64,000 nucleotides of DNA from Nakamurella aerolata. GTDB lineage: Bacteria; Actinomycetota; Actinomycetes; Mycobacteriales; Nakamurellaceae. The translations under genes and the position numbers were made by a program. Within the stretch, counting starts at the first letter, position 1. Every line of letters starts with the position of its first letter. Below, in pieces: positions 41,501 to 48,505 of this stretch. Where the stretch lies: the NCBI RefSeq assembly GCF_013002705.1, contig NZ_JABEND010000009.1, forward strand, positions 1-64,000, written 5' to 3'. The notes under the pieces were generated by a model. It saw only the letters and a program-made list of their open reading frames with translations. It made no database searches and had not been told where the DNA came from.

Positions 41501-41639
41501 GCAGCTGCGGACCACGCAGCAGATAGGCACGATCGCCGACCGCATGGCCAAGGCTGCGGCGATGGCCGGCACTGTCGCGTCGAAGGCCGAGCTGGCGCAG
41601 CTCGAGCGGGATCTGCGGAAGCTGGTGGCGCAGCGGTGA
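35577..41639 (+). CDS. Tape measure protein with two wall-hydrolase domains
   Basis: 2020 aa. Sets tail length; at about 0.15 nm per residue the tail would be near 300 nm. The N-terminal TMP domain (about 60-280; LGNDVSLPGTSAATAAAAMTEL) is followed by hydrophobic and coiled regions. Residues about 1300-1425 hold an ARB_07466/M15-like domain (GGWRASGSVAASDHPKGKAL ... MDHVHISF). Residues about 1440-1555 form an SLT transglycosylase-like domain (MRQMNRESSGNP ... GLLQFIDPTFRRYA). The last 400 residues are Arg/Ala-rich coiled coil. GTGTSD...NGEF/RGEY repeats flank the hydrolase region. These domains probably help pierce the cell wall at infection. Confidence 0.93.
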   Translation: MSDRLVSVRFSADVSQLQRAIGTLNRSLGTVSSQAETASRSTDQMAQTAQRSSRSVQQMSRNTDSSGQSMAAMAKKAVAFVGVGAAIKSTVKAGADFQSSLNEMGAVSQATAQQMAQVSETARQLGNDVSLPGTSAATAAAAMTELAKGGFTAQQAMSAAKGTLQLAAAAQIDGAQAAEIQANALNTFGVSAADAGKVADILANTANAASGEITDFSQGLAQVGTPAKSLGISLQDTSAALGLFANNGIKGSDAGTSLKSMLVQLLSPSKQQAAALQELGVQAFDAQGNFVGLESLSGQLADASKRMTTEQYNAAAATAFGTDAVRAASVFAAEGAQGFDKMSTAVGRSGGAAELAQAKMKGLAGVGQIIQNAVQDAQLSLMDKLSPSLESAGKQLADLIPSAADRLVPALTDVATGAVSLAQGALPLLTSGVRILGPVLNAAGDAMSAVRVVLEPLVTVVGSAVGFFSDLPGPVQTAAIALGVAAVASRRLGTSIGTMATNLANGNGPLRTFGRQVQYLQSQQGMSGLSALAVTTGARIRSMSSGVTSVSGAMRSLSSGALSVGKGLMGAFGGPIGLAITGVTAAISYFSAKNAEAKQREEEHRAAVDELAGSFDRLTGSVNEAGAQMVTKSFADSAAAFKEIGLSAGDAAAAALEGGRAWIDYQAKIAGAAEKTGKIGAALENLSNQSVPAIRDLSSQLGLSETEIAKLAISGSASADKLVQAFIAMGDPPEYARQKVNQLRSDIENYVPAAAKARTESETLADAQRKTGDEFAATADRIGKAAGVTGSTVGAAIKTAEGSQRSLEAVMKDWGLSQAQQTAILKGYKDTLIEVNGQHYATQEAADAASASMSAAGASGQTAATGMDAAGNAAAGLTEDAAGAKEPTSALADAMKEIADQASFADTQTQYLQMTLDKMAGKDTAAETASRAAAAAMRDVGNAARDEADAKARVTEIEDKLNKLRSDGLAKDETRAQRTAAIAQTERDLANAKNSVKDAADRQADSLDKAATAAVQQTQAAMNAALANGNLAGAAKAGTDKMAAMRSEFIANAKAAGVPQKEAEKLADKYGLIPKNVKTAFQAETAQATANGQGLYRVYDPLQKKFTAQFLTAGQAQATTNAGNVVQKYNTAKGTWTGYLKANNDDANAKIDETKRQIDGLTGKKLKITYEGTLDPTFGSKSKMAAKATGGFMRGPGTGTSDDIPAWLSNGEFVMNANATKRFRPLLEHLNWNVAPAFASGGYLGTKGTDVKWDIGGLGLPPNFDSMTVAAGKAMAKAAGDALKSMLLLGGGAFAPGSGNWGPENMSGLAQNTAAAMAFIKSTFGINNIGGWRASGSVAASDHPKGKALDVMINGWSSPAGIQQGNKVAAYFTGNPSAYGTKYVIWRNQINKGGGWGPYIRSDGGNATDPTLAHMDHVHISFLSGPSGPMGGGGGAEPAGSGVERWRPLANRVAMAKGVPLYAVDHMMRQMNRESSGNPKAINLYDINARRGTPSKGLLQFIDPTFRRYADPGYNTNIWDPESQMRAFFNYVPSVYGSFEALQRRGYGAYASGGLVGGKGTGTSDSNVARVSRGEYIVNAKATSENLGLLHAINNGVARFATGGLVGRSALMGNSPRQLGDRESNIANAISDLLEFQKSFRAAANELISASNEAAKAAARHRGELRSQEASSKRAVYEARRAAAARVKEAEASSAAARRAVTAAERRKATARTGQQRAAATKALASAQTRAAQVERSLSIIRRQQASEVAKVVAAEQRKVASSRAEQAALDKTARRNASAAEAAKARAAAENRSIEVSRRWRSQLASAGRAMDNLNARLTATKDRLGDVKDQIKSTLADRSSAISQMAGQIGGTELTGNRDTRNTASRFLQGMRFDTGQLVQLNTDNAKLSRLGLNNSALQQLSQLGDGASVLHMLARTGSAGQIKAINAELAKQSRIATAVATRTIAPQFSGELAALTRGAAVTQQTLTALTREQLRTTQQIGTIADRMAKAAAMAGTVASKAELAQLERDLRKLVAQR

Positions 41640-42427
41640 GCGTGACCATCGTGGCCACCGTGGAGGCAACGAACATGCCGCCGCGGGTGCGGCTGCACAT
41701 CGAGTCGACGGCGCCGACCCCGGCCGCGGCGACGATCAACCTGCGCCGCACCCACGCTGACGGGTCCGCGCTGCGAGTGATCCTGCCCCGCGGCTCTCAG
41801 ACCGTCGGCGGGCAGGCCGACGTGTACGACTACCACGCCCCGATCAACGAGACCGTGTCGTACACGGTGCAACTCGGCTCGGACAGCGGCTCGTCGCAGC
41901 AGGTGACCCTGCCGGCGTCAGTGTCGTGGCTGATGCACCCGGTCAACCCTGCCCGCTCGACACCGATCGATGCGGTGATGTCGTTCGGGGACAGGACGTT
42001 TGCCAGCACCGCGGCCGGCCACCGGCCGTTCGGGGCGCGCCGTGCGATCTTCATCGACGAGGGTGTGCGCCGCGACGCCACCGGCGACGTGGTGGTGCGG
42101 GTCGATTCGCGGCAGCAGGAGCTGGATGTGCTGAGCTGCCTGTCCGACTCGGGACCGATCCTGCTGAACCTCGCGAAAAAGCCGGGCTGGTGGGACGTGG
42201 CCTACGCGTGGGTGCAGCCGGGTGACGTCAGCGCCGCTGCCCGCCCGACGCTGGACTATCCGTATCGGCACATCACCATCCCGATCGAGATTATCGACCA
42301 GCCGGCGGTGGCGGCGATGGCGCAGTGGACCTACGGCGCTGCGACCGCCACCGGGCGGACCTATGCGCAGCGGTCGGCCACCTACGCCAGCTACGCGGAC
42401 GCCACCACGGACACCAGGTCGGCGTGA
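41636..42427 (+). CDS. Distal/minor tail protein
   Basis: 263 aa beta-rich protein directly after the tape measure, the usual place of the distal tail protein linking tube and tip. Features include TINLRRTHADGSALRV and HITIPIEIIDQPAV. GTG 41636 overlaps the tape measure stop. Confidence 0.78.
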   Translation: MSVTIVATVEATNMPPRVRLHIESTAPTPAAATINLRRTHADGSALRVILPRGSQTVGGQADVYDYHAPINETVSYTVQLGSDSGSSQQVTLPASVSWLMHPVNPARSTPIDAVMSFGDRTFASTAAGHRPFGARRAIFIDEGVRRDATGDVVVRVDSRQQELDVLSCLSDSGPILLNLAKKPGWWDVAYAWVQPGDVSAAARPTLDYPYRHITIPIEIIDQPAVAAMAQWTYGAATATGRTYAQRSATYASYADATTDTRSA

Positions 42428-43497
42428 TGCAGGCCGTCTCTGATCAGTGGGCGCCGGCGCTGCGGGCCTCGCACAGCCTCAAAGGGGCTGTGTTCGTGGA
42501 GTTTTGGTCGGGTCGCAGCAAGGTCGGTACCGCCCGGCCGTTGGACGGGCAGGTGACCGCCGATTGGGTGACCGGTGTGCGCCGCTCGTTGGACTGCTTG
42601 TTCGACCCGACGTGGGAGACCACGATCAAAGCGAACATGATCCTGCGCCCCTTCCGCGGCATTTTCTACGGGTACGGCCAGCCGGAGGTTCTGCCGCTCG
42701 GCAGGTTCCTCGTTGATACCGACGACGTGGGTATCCAGCCGGACCGGACGGTCGGCATCTCGGGGGCGCACGATCTGTGGGAGTACGTGGTGCGCAGCAG
42801 GTTTCCGCAGCCGCAGGCGTCCACGCCGGGTATCCGGGTTACGGAGCAGATCCGCCGGCTGGTGCTGGGCACGGGTATGTGGTCGCCGGACGAGATCATG
42901 GTGACTGCCACATCGTCGGCGACAGTGCCGCCGCTGGTGTGGGAGGAAGACCGGCACCAGGCGATCGCGGACCTGTGTGAAATGGCTGCGTGCGAGGCGT
43001 TCTGCGACCGGCTCGGGCGGGTGGTCATCCGCAACCGGCCAGGCAAAGGTGCGGCGGTGGCGACGCTGGACCTGCCGATCGACATGCAGGCCACGGTCTC
43101 CACCGCCGACGTGTGCAATCAGGTCGTCGCGTCGTCGACGGTGACTGATCCGGCTTTTCGGCCCGATCCGGTGACGGTGCGGATCACCGACCGGACCCGA
43201 CCGGACAGGTACATCGCGGGTGTGACACCGCTTGTGACGAAACGCATCGAGGGTGCATGGACGTCGACGGGTGAGATGCGGTCGGCGGCACTGACCGCGC
43301 TGGACAAGGCCGCCGCGGCGGCTCGGACGGTGACCGTCACGGCTATCCCGAACGCCGCTCTGGATGAGGCCGACACCGTGAACCTGCCCTGGCCGGGCGG
43401 CGCGTCGGAAGCGCTGCAGCTGCAGCAGATTCGGCTGCCGCTGGACGCAGCCGGGGACATGCAGGTGACAACCGTGACGACAGGGGGTGCCGAGTGA
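42427..43497 (+). CDS. Minor tail protein (DUF5047-type)
   Basis: 356 aa. The N-terminal DUF5047-like region (FVEFWSGRSKVGTARPLDGQ, WVTGVRRSLDCLFDP) and beta-rich remainder match actinophage tail-tip proteins of the gp27 kind. ATG 42427 shares a base with the previous stop. Confidence 0.78.
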   Translation: MQAVSDQWAPALRASHSLKGAVFVEFWSGRSKVGTARPLDGQVTADWVTGVRRSLDCLFDPTWETTIKANMILRPFRGIFYGYGQPEVLPLGRFLVDTDDVGIQPDRTVGISGAHDLWEYVVRSRFPQPQASTPGIRVTEQIRRLVLGTGMWSPDEIMVTATSSATVPPLVWEEDRHQAIADLCEMAACEAFCDRLGRVVIRNRPGKGAAVATLDLPIDMQATVSTADVCNQVVASSTVTDPAFRPDPVTVRITDRTRPDRYIAGVTPLVTKRIEGAWTSTGEMRSAALTALDKAAAAARTVTVTAIPNAALDEADTVNLPWPGGASEALQLQQIRLPLDAAGDMQVTTVTTGGAE

Positions 43498-43757
43498 GCC
43501 AGACGACGCAGCGCCTCGCCGAACGCATCGTCGCTGCGATGCCGGCGCAGCGGGGGCCGGTGGCGGTCGGGTCGCTGGCCGGCTGGCAGGGGCCGTACCT
43601 GCTGGTCACGGTCGCCGGATCGGATGTGCCGGTGGCGATCTGGACCGCGACCTTCGACGCCTGGCTGGCCGGCCGGGAGACCCCGACCGGCCTGGTGTTG
43701 GTGACGTTCTACGACAGGCAGCCGGTGGTCATTGACCGGCTGGTGACGAGAGGCTGA
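43494..43757 (+). CDS. Small tail-tip protein (87 aa)
   Basis: Beta-barrel-like (GSLAGWQGPYLLVTVAGSDV, TGLVLVTFYDRQPVVIDR). Placed among tail genes; may be an OB-fold tip component. GTG overlaps the previous stop. Confidence 0.65.
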   Translation: MSQTTQRLAERIVAAMPAQRGPVAVGSLAGWQGPYLLVTVAGSDVPVAIWTATFDAWLAGRETPTGLVLVTFYDRQPVVIDRLVTRG

Positions 43758-43764
43758 GACACGC

Positions 43765-44421
43765 ATGGGCACAACCGCTTTGGGTACGCGCTACGCCGAC
43801 CCGTCCGATCCGGACAACGTTCCGTCGACCACGAAGAATCTCGCGGAAGACGTGGATCTGCGGTCGGTGCCGGCGTTCACGACGACGCAGCTGCGGGACG
43901 CCGGGATGCAGCCGGCTAGCAATGGCCGCATGTGCGTGATGGTGCCGCCCGGTGGGGCGCCGTATCTGCTGGTGCGCTCCGGCGGCGCGTGGGTTGAGCC
44001 GGCGCGGCTCGGTTTCGGCGCCATGGAGATGAGCTCGGCGAACGCGCAGGGTATCGCCGACAACGCGTGGCGTGCCTGCAACTGGTCCTCGACCGACTAT
44101 TTCGAGGGGGCGGGTTTGGGTGCCCGCGCCGAGGGAGTGTCCATCTCGCAGACCGGCCGGTATCTGGTCACCGCGTGGGTCGCATTCGATAAGTATGGAT
44201 CGGGCAGGCGGGCTATCGGTGTCGGGCCGGCGTCGGGCGCGGGCCCGACGGGTATCACTGCGGTGGTGCCCAACGCCCCGGCCAACAACTCCCAGGTGGT
44301 GGACGTGACCGACGAGCTGACGTTCACGGCGGGGCAGGTCGTCACGGCGTGGGTGCTGCAGGACTCCGGTGTGCCGATCAACATCACGAACCGGCGGCTG
44401 AAAGTGCGGCGGGTGGGGTGA
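43765..44421 (+). CDS. Minor tail/fibre protein
   Basis: 218 aa. A short N-terminal attachment region (TKNLAEDVDLRSVPAF) is followed by a C-terminal jelly-roll-like region (GVSISQTGRYLVTAWVAFD ... ELTFTAGQVVTAWVLQDSG) resembling C1q/TNF-type receptor-binding heads. Probably part of the adhesion apparatus. Confidence 0.7.
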   Translation: MGTTALGTRYADPSDPDNVPSTTKNLAEDVDLRSVPAFTTTQLRDAGMQPASNGRMCVMVPPGGAPYLLVRSGGAWVEPARLGFGAMEMSSANAQGIADNAWRACNWSSTDYFEGAGLGARAEGVSISQTGRYLVTAWVAFDKYGSGRRAIGVGPASGAGPTGITAVVPNAPANNSQVVDVTDELTFTAGQVVTAWVLQDSGVPINITNRRLKVRRVG

Positions 44422-44476
44422 CACCCGCACGCCCCTGATCCCTCTCTCAGCGCTACCCCGGAGGGAGGCGACAAGT

Positions 44477-44794
44477 ATGGATTTCGCAGACATCAGCCCG
44501 TGGCTGTCGCTCGGACCGACGGGCGCACTCACTGGCTATCTGATCCGCGACAACATTAGGTTGCGGCGGGAAAACCGCGACCAGGAAGCGGCGATCAATT
44601 CGGAGCGTCAGCTCCGGTACGCCGCGGAGGAACGCGCCGCCAAGGCCGTCGCAAAGGTCGGCGGGTTGGAGACGCAGGTGCAGTACCTCACCACGGAGGT
44701 GCACCGCCTGAACACCATGCTGGGGCTGCAACCGCTGCCGCTGCCGGCCCCGCCACCACCAGCCGCCGAGGGGGACGATGATGACCAGTCCTGA
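44477..44794 (+). CDS. Membrane-associated coiled-coil protein
   Basis: 105 aa. A weakly hydrophobic start (SPWLSLGPTGALTGYLI), a long coiled coil (about 25-80), then a Pro-rich acidic end. Placed at the start of the lysis region, so it may be a spanin-like or holin-accessory protein. GGAGGGAGG lies upstream. Confidence 0.55.
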   Translation: MDFADISPWLSLGPTGALTGYLIRDNIRLRRENRDQEAAINSERQLRYAAEERAAKAVAKVGGLETQVQYLTTEVHRLNTMLGLQPLPLPAPPPPAAEGDDDDQS

Positions 44795-45878
44795 GCGGCG
44801 CCGCGGACTCACCGGCGGCCAGATGATCGCCCTAGCCGCAGCGTGTTTCCTGCTGGGTATCGCTGTGCTGATCGGCTGGCGGGCCGGGGTGGAGTCCCGC
44901 GCCACCACGCAGGTGGAGCAGGCGCAGCAGACAGCCGAGTCGGTGCAGTCGTCCGCGTCCGCCGTCGAATCCCAAGGCAAGGCAGCAGCCACGCAGGCGT
45001 CCATTCTGCAGTCGGCCGGGCTGGTGGCTGTCCGCGACGTGTGCCCGTATGTCACCGAGGCGCAGGCTGTCCGGGCGTGCCGCGCCGTCGGCTACGTCGT
45101 CGCCGCGCAGTCGTCGATCATCTCCGTCGGAGGCACCGCCACGCCTGGTGCGGTGACGCAGGTGGTCGTGCAGCCCACCATCGAAACCCGCACCGCGCTG
45201 CAACTGTCCACCGTGCCGCCGCCGTCGCGGGCAGTGGTCACCCTCACCCCGCGTGCGGCGACGGTCACCATCGACGGGCAGCGCCGCACCCTGCCGGCCG
45301 GGCCACCGCAGACCACCACCGTGACGCTCGCCAGGGGCACAGTCACCCGGCAGGTCCCGGTGACCGTGGCCCGGTCCACCGTGGCCGGTACGCAGACCGT
45401 CCGGACCACCCTGCCCGCCGAGACCGTCACCGTGCAGGGCGAGACCGTGACCATCGCCGGGCCGACCACCACCCTCGCCGTGACCGAGCAGGGCTCGACC
45501 GTGGTGGTGACTGCCACTGATGTGCGGACTGTCGCGGCCACTGTCACCGACCGGCAGACCGCCACGGAGGTCGCGACTGTCACCGACGTCCGGGAGGTAC
45601 CGGTGACGGCGACGCAGACCGTGACCCGCGACGTGCCCACCATCCAGACGGTGACGGCGACCCAGACCCGTGACGTGCCCGGCCCCACGGTCACCGAGCC
45701 GGGACCGACTGTCACTCACACCGCGACCGTCACCGAGCCGGGCCCGACGGTGACGACCACGGAAACCCGCGACGTGCCCGGACCGACCGTGACCGAGACA
45801 GCGCCGACCACGGTGACCGTGACCGTCACCGAGACGGCGCCGATCTTCCCACCCCCACCTCTGAGCGGAGGACCGTGA
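44778..45878 (+). CDS. Membrane-anchored Thr/Val repeat protein
   Basis: 366 aa, type II topology. A transmembrane helix (GGQMIALAAACFLLGIAVLIGW, about 13-35) follows a basic start, then a helical stretch and a CPYVTEAQAVRAC loop. From about 130 on there are Thr/Val-rich short-period repeats (TVTxP, VPGPTVTEP) ending PIFPPPPLSGGP. The repeat part should be extended and could span the cell wall. Role unknown; it lies just before the lysis genes and overlaps its upstream neighbour by 17 nt. Confidence 0.65.
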   Translation: MMTSPERRRGLTGGQMIALAAACFLLGIAVLIGWRAGVESRATTQVEQAQQTAESVQSSASAVESQGKAAATQASILQSAGLVAVRDVCPYVTEAQAVRACRAVGYVVAAQSSIISVGGTATPGAVTQVVVQPTIETRTALQLSTVPPPSRAVVTLTPRAATVTIDGQRRTLPAGPPQTTTVTLARGTVTRQVPVTVARSTVAGTQTVRTTLPAETVTVQGETVTIAGPTTTLAVTEQGSTVVVTATDVRTVAATVTDRQTATEVATVTDVREVPVTATQTVTRDVPTIQTVTATQTRDVPGPTVTEPGPTVTHTATVTEPGPTVTTTETRDVPGPTVTETAPTTVTVTVTETAPIFPPPPLSGGP

Positions 45879-46144
45879 ACGTCCGCCTCATCGTCCTAGC
45901 CGTCCTATCCGTGGCGGTGCTGGTCTGTCTGTCTGTGGCCGCGGTGCGCCGCCGGCATCTAACCGCCGCCGGCTGGGCCGTCGTCGTCGCTGTGCCGTGC
46001 TTCCTGCTCGGCCAGATCGCCCTGCTCGTCATCAACCTGGTCAGCTACGTCCCGCCCCGCGGGTCCAGCCTCGTGCTCATCCCGACGGCGCTGATCGGTG
46101 TCCTCGCCGTCATCGTCGCCACCCGGCCGTCACAAACCAGCTAG
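45875..46144 (+). CDS. Small membrane protein, holin candidate 1
   Basis: 89 aa with three hydrophobic segments (about 4-23, 32-57, 65-82) separated by short basic loops (AAVRRRHLTAAG). Size and location before the endolysin suit a holin. GTG overlaps the previous stop. Confidence 0.6.
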   Translation: MNVRLIVLAVLSVAVLVCLSVAAVRRRHLTAAGWAVVVAVPCFLLGQIALLVINLVSYVPPRGSSLVLIPTALIGVLAVIVATRPSQTS

Positions 46145-46164
46145 CCGACCATCCATCCACCCCC

Positions 46165-46192
46165 GCCGCTTCCGTCACGTGACGAGAGCGGC
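46165..46192 (+). repeat. Interrupted palindrome before the endolysin gene
   Basis: GCCGCT-tc-CGTCAC and its mirrored arm GTGACG-ag-AGCGGC. May be a transcript hairpin or operator; it lies 29 nt upstream of the endolysin start. Confidence 0.4.
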
Positions 46193-46220
46193 TCACTGCC
46201 AACCCGTTTGGAGGCAACTC

Positions 46221-47108
46221 ATGGCTGGAATCGCCAGCACCGCCGACATTCTGCGCGCCGCAGGATGCCGTGTCATGATCGCATCGACCTGGCCGACCAA
46301 ACCTCTCGGCACCATCCCTGACCCGCCGAGAGCGATTGTCTGGCACCACGACGCGAGCCCGCCCGGACCATCACCGGGCGCACTGTCGTGGATCACCAGC
46401 AGCTACGCCGGACAGAAGCCCAGCGCGCAGTTCTGGGTGGACACGCAGGGCACCTGGTGGCTCATCGGCCAGGGCAAAGCCTGGCACGCCGGCACCGTCG
46501 GTCCGCCGTACAAGGGCGTCGCAGACAGCGCCAACAGCGTCGGCATCGAGACCGACCACACCGTCGGCGAGCCGTGGCCGCCGGTCATGCTCGACAGCCT
46601 CCGTCGCGGCACCGCAGCCCTGCTGAAAGCGTGGGGGCACGGCCCGGACCGGCTGTTCTTTCACAAGCAAATCGGCTACCCGTACGGCCGTAAGGTCGAT
46701 CCGGCCGGGCTTGACCTTGAGCCGGAGCGTCAGCGCGTCGGGGAGCTGATGCGCGGCGGCGCACCCGCACCGAAGCCCACCGCGCCGGCGCCGAAACCGC
46801 TGGGCGGCAAGCCATCCCCGGCACAGGTGGCGTTCCCGCTCGGCCCCGACGGCAAGTTGTATTTCGGGCCGCGGGGTGGCCGCGGCGCCGTGTCCGGATT
46901 CGAGGGCACCAACCTCATGGCAACCGACCTGGCGCCGCGGGTCAGGGGATGGATCGCGCAGATTCAGCGCGCCGTCGGCGTCACGGCCGACGGGTTGTAC
47001 GGCGACCGCACCAAGGCCGCCGTCGCCGCCTGGCAACGCAAGCAGGGCCTCGACCCTGACGGTCTCGTCGGGTGGCGCAGCTGGGAGAAACTGGGAGGCA
47101 AGAAGTGA
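46221..47108 (+). CDS. Endolysin (N-acetylmuramoyl-L-alanine amidase)
   Basis: 295 aa. The amidase_2 domain (about 10-170) has zinc ligands in IVWHHDASP, a catalytic-type AHAGTVG-like segment (GKAWHAGTVG), VGIETDHTVGE, and FFHKQIGYPYGRKVDP. A Pro/Ala linker leads to a C-terminal PG_binding_1 domain (about 232-292: IQRAVGVTADGLYGDRTKAA ... LDPDGLVG). It cuts the peptide from N-acetylmuramic acid to lyse the host. No lipase-type lysin B is recognisable, although an SGNH hydrolase lies downstream. ATG 46221 has TTGGAGG upstream. Confidence 0.93.
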   Translation: MAGIASTADILRAAGCRVMIASTWPTKPLGTIPDPPRAIVWHHDASPPGPSPGALSWITSSYAGQKPSAQFWVDTQGTWWLIGQGKAWHAGTVGPPYKGVADSANSVGIETDHTVGEPWPPVMLDSLRRGTAALLKAWGHGPDRLFFHKQIGYPYGRKVDPAGLDLEPERQRVGELMRGGAPAPKPTAPAPKPLGGKPSPAQVAFPLGPDGKLYFGPRGGRGAVSGFEGTNLMATDLAPRVRGWIAQIQRAVGVTADGLYGDRTKAAVAAWQRKQGLDPDGLVGWRSWEKLGGKK

Positions 47109-47473
47109 GCACGAACAACATTTGGACCGGCACGTTCTGGCGGGCCACCGCGGAACGGGTGCTGTCAACGGCGCTGCAAGCGGCGGTGCCATCGATCACC
47201 GTCGCGTCGCTGTCCGAAATCCCTTGGTGGACAGTGTTTACCATCGCCGGAGCGGCGGCACTGCTGTCGCTGGTGAAGTCGGTGATCGCGGGGATCAACA
47301 CCGGCTCTCCCGGCCTGGGCACCGCGGAGGTTCTGTCCGAGCCGGGACAGACCGGGGAGTCCTCGGATGCCGGCCTGGTGGAGGTGGTGCCCGAGCAGCA
47401 GCCCACCAGCACACCCGAGCCGGACCTGTCCCGCCTCGACCGCCTCGACGGGCTCGACCGCAGGGAGCCGTGA
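47105..47473 (+). CDS. Holin (r1t-type)
   Basis: 122 aa. NIWTGTFWRATAERVLSTALQAAVPSI begins the pattern of r1t-like holins of actinophages, followed by a second hydrophobic helix (WTVFTIAGAAALLSLVKSV) and an acidic soluble tail with LDRLDGLDRRE. Directly after the endolysin (GTGA overlap). Confidence 0.82.
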   Translation: MSTNNIWTGTFWRATAERVLSTALQAAVPSITVASLSEIPWWTVFTIAGAAALLSLVKSVIAGINTGSPGLGTAEVLSEPGQTGESSDAGLVEVVPEQQPTSTPEPDLSRLDRLDGLDRREP

Positions 47474-48489
47474 TGGCACTCCCCGCAGGGCTGGACACCG
47501 GCACCGTCAAAGGCACCTACGTCAACGCCAAGGGCGAGCCGCTGTCCGGGAAAGTCACTGCTACGCCGAGCATTCCGGTGGTGAAAGTCCCCGGCAAGGG
47601 CGTGGTCGCCCTCGACACGGTGTCGGTGGACCTCGACAAGAGCGGCAGTTTCACGCTGCCGCTGATCGCCACCGATGACCCCGACGCCGACCCGATCGGC
47701 TGGACCTGGACGGTGCAGGTCGGCAAGCTCCCGGCCGCGAGTTTCGCGCTGGCGCCCGGCCAGACCGTCGACATGTCCAGCGCACAGCCGGTCCAGTCCT
47801 CGAAGGGCGTACCGAACGTCATCATCGGCGGTGCGGGCGGCGGTGCGACGACCGTGGACGGTCTGACCGACGCGACCGCCGTGGGTAAGCAACTCGTCAA
47901 AGCTCCCGATGCTGCGGCAGCGCGGCAGGCGATAGGTGCTGGCACGTCGAGCTTTTCGGGCGCGTACAGCGACCTGACGGGCAAGCCCACCATCCCGACT
48001 GTGCCGCCGCTCGCCGCCGTGGCCACCAGCGGCAACTTCAACGACCTGGCGAACCGGCCGACACAGTTTCCGCCGGCACCGCACAATCACACTCTGGCCG
48101 ATGTCCCAGCCATAACCCCGCTCGGACAGCAGCTCGCCACCGCCAGCTCTGCTGGGGATGCGCAGACTGCCATCGGCGCAACGACTGTCGGCAAGGCGCT
48201 ATTCGCGGCGTCTGACCAAGTTGCGGCACAGTCCGCACTCGGCGTGAGCGCAGCCGACATCCAGGCCGTCAAGGACGGTGCACTGAAATCGGCCACGATC
48301 AACAATTCCGGACGCTTGATCCTCACGACCGTTTCCGGAGCGGTCATCGACGCCGGAGCCATCGGCCAAGCCGGCGCTCGCGGCGCGTCGTGGTTCGTCG
48401 GCAATGGCGCTCCCGGCAGCATCGCCGGATCGCAGCCAGGCGACCAGTACCTGGACCTGTCGACCGGCGACATTCACACCCTGAGCTGA
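47473..48489 (+). CDS. Fibre-like protein
   Basis: 338 aa. The beta-rich N-terminal domain (about 1-115: KGTYVNAKGEPLSGKVTATP, FALAPGQTVDMS) may attach to the tail. The rest contains the FNDLANRP-type fibre segment (YSDLTGKPTIP, NFNDLANRP) and Ala-rich pieces. The end (ASWFVGNGAPGSIAG, GDQYLDLSTGDI) is a common phage fibre terminus. It probably contacts the host surface, although it is encoded after the lysis genes. Confidence 0.78.
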   Translation: MALPAGLDTGTVKGTYVNAKGEPLSGKVTATPSIPVVKVPGKGVVALDTVSVDLDKSGSFTLPLIATDDPDADPIGWTWTVQVGKLPAASFALAPGQTVDMSSAQPVQSSKGVPNVIIGGAGGGATTVDGLTDATAVGKQLVKAPDAAAARQAIGAGTSSFSGAYSDLTGKPTIPTVPPLAAVATSGNFNDLANRPTQFPPAPHNHTLADVPAITPLGQQLATASSAGDAQTAIGATTVGKALFAASDQVAAQSALGVSAADIQAVKDGALKSATINNSGRLILTTVSGAVIDAGAIGQAGARGASWFVGNGAPGSIAGSQPGDQYLDLSTGDIHTLS

Positions 48490-48505
48490 GAGGGAGGCAC
48501 TGCGC

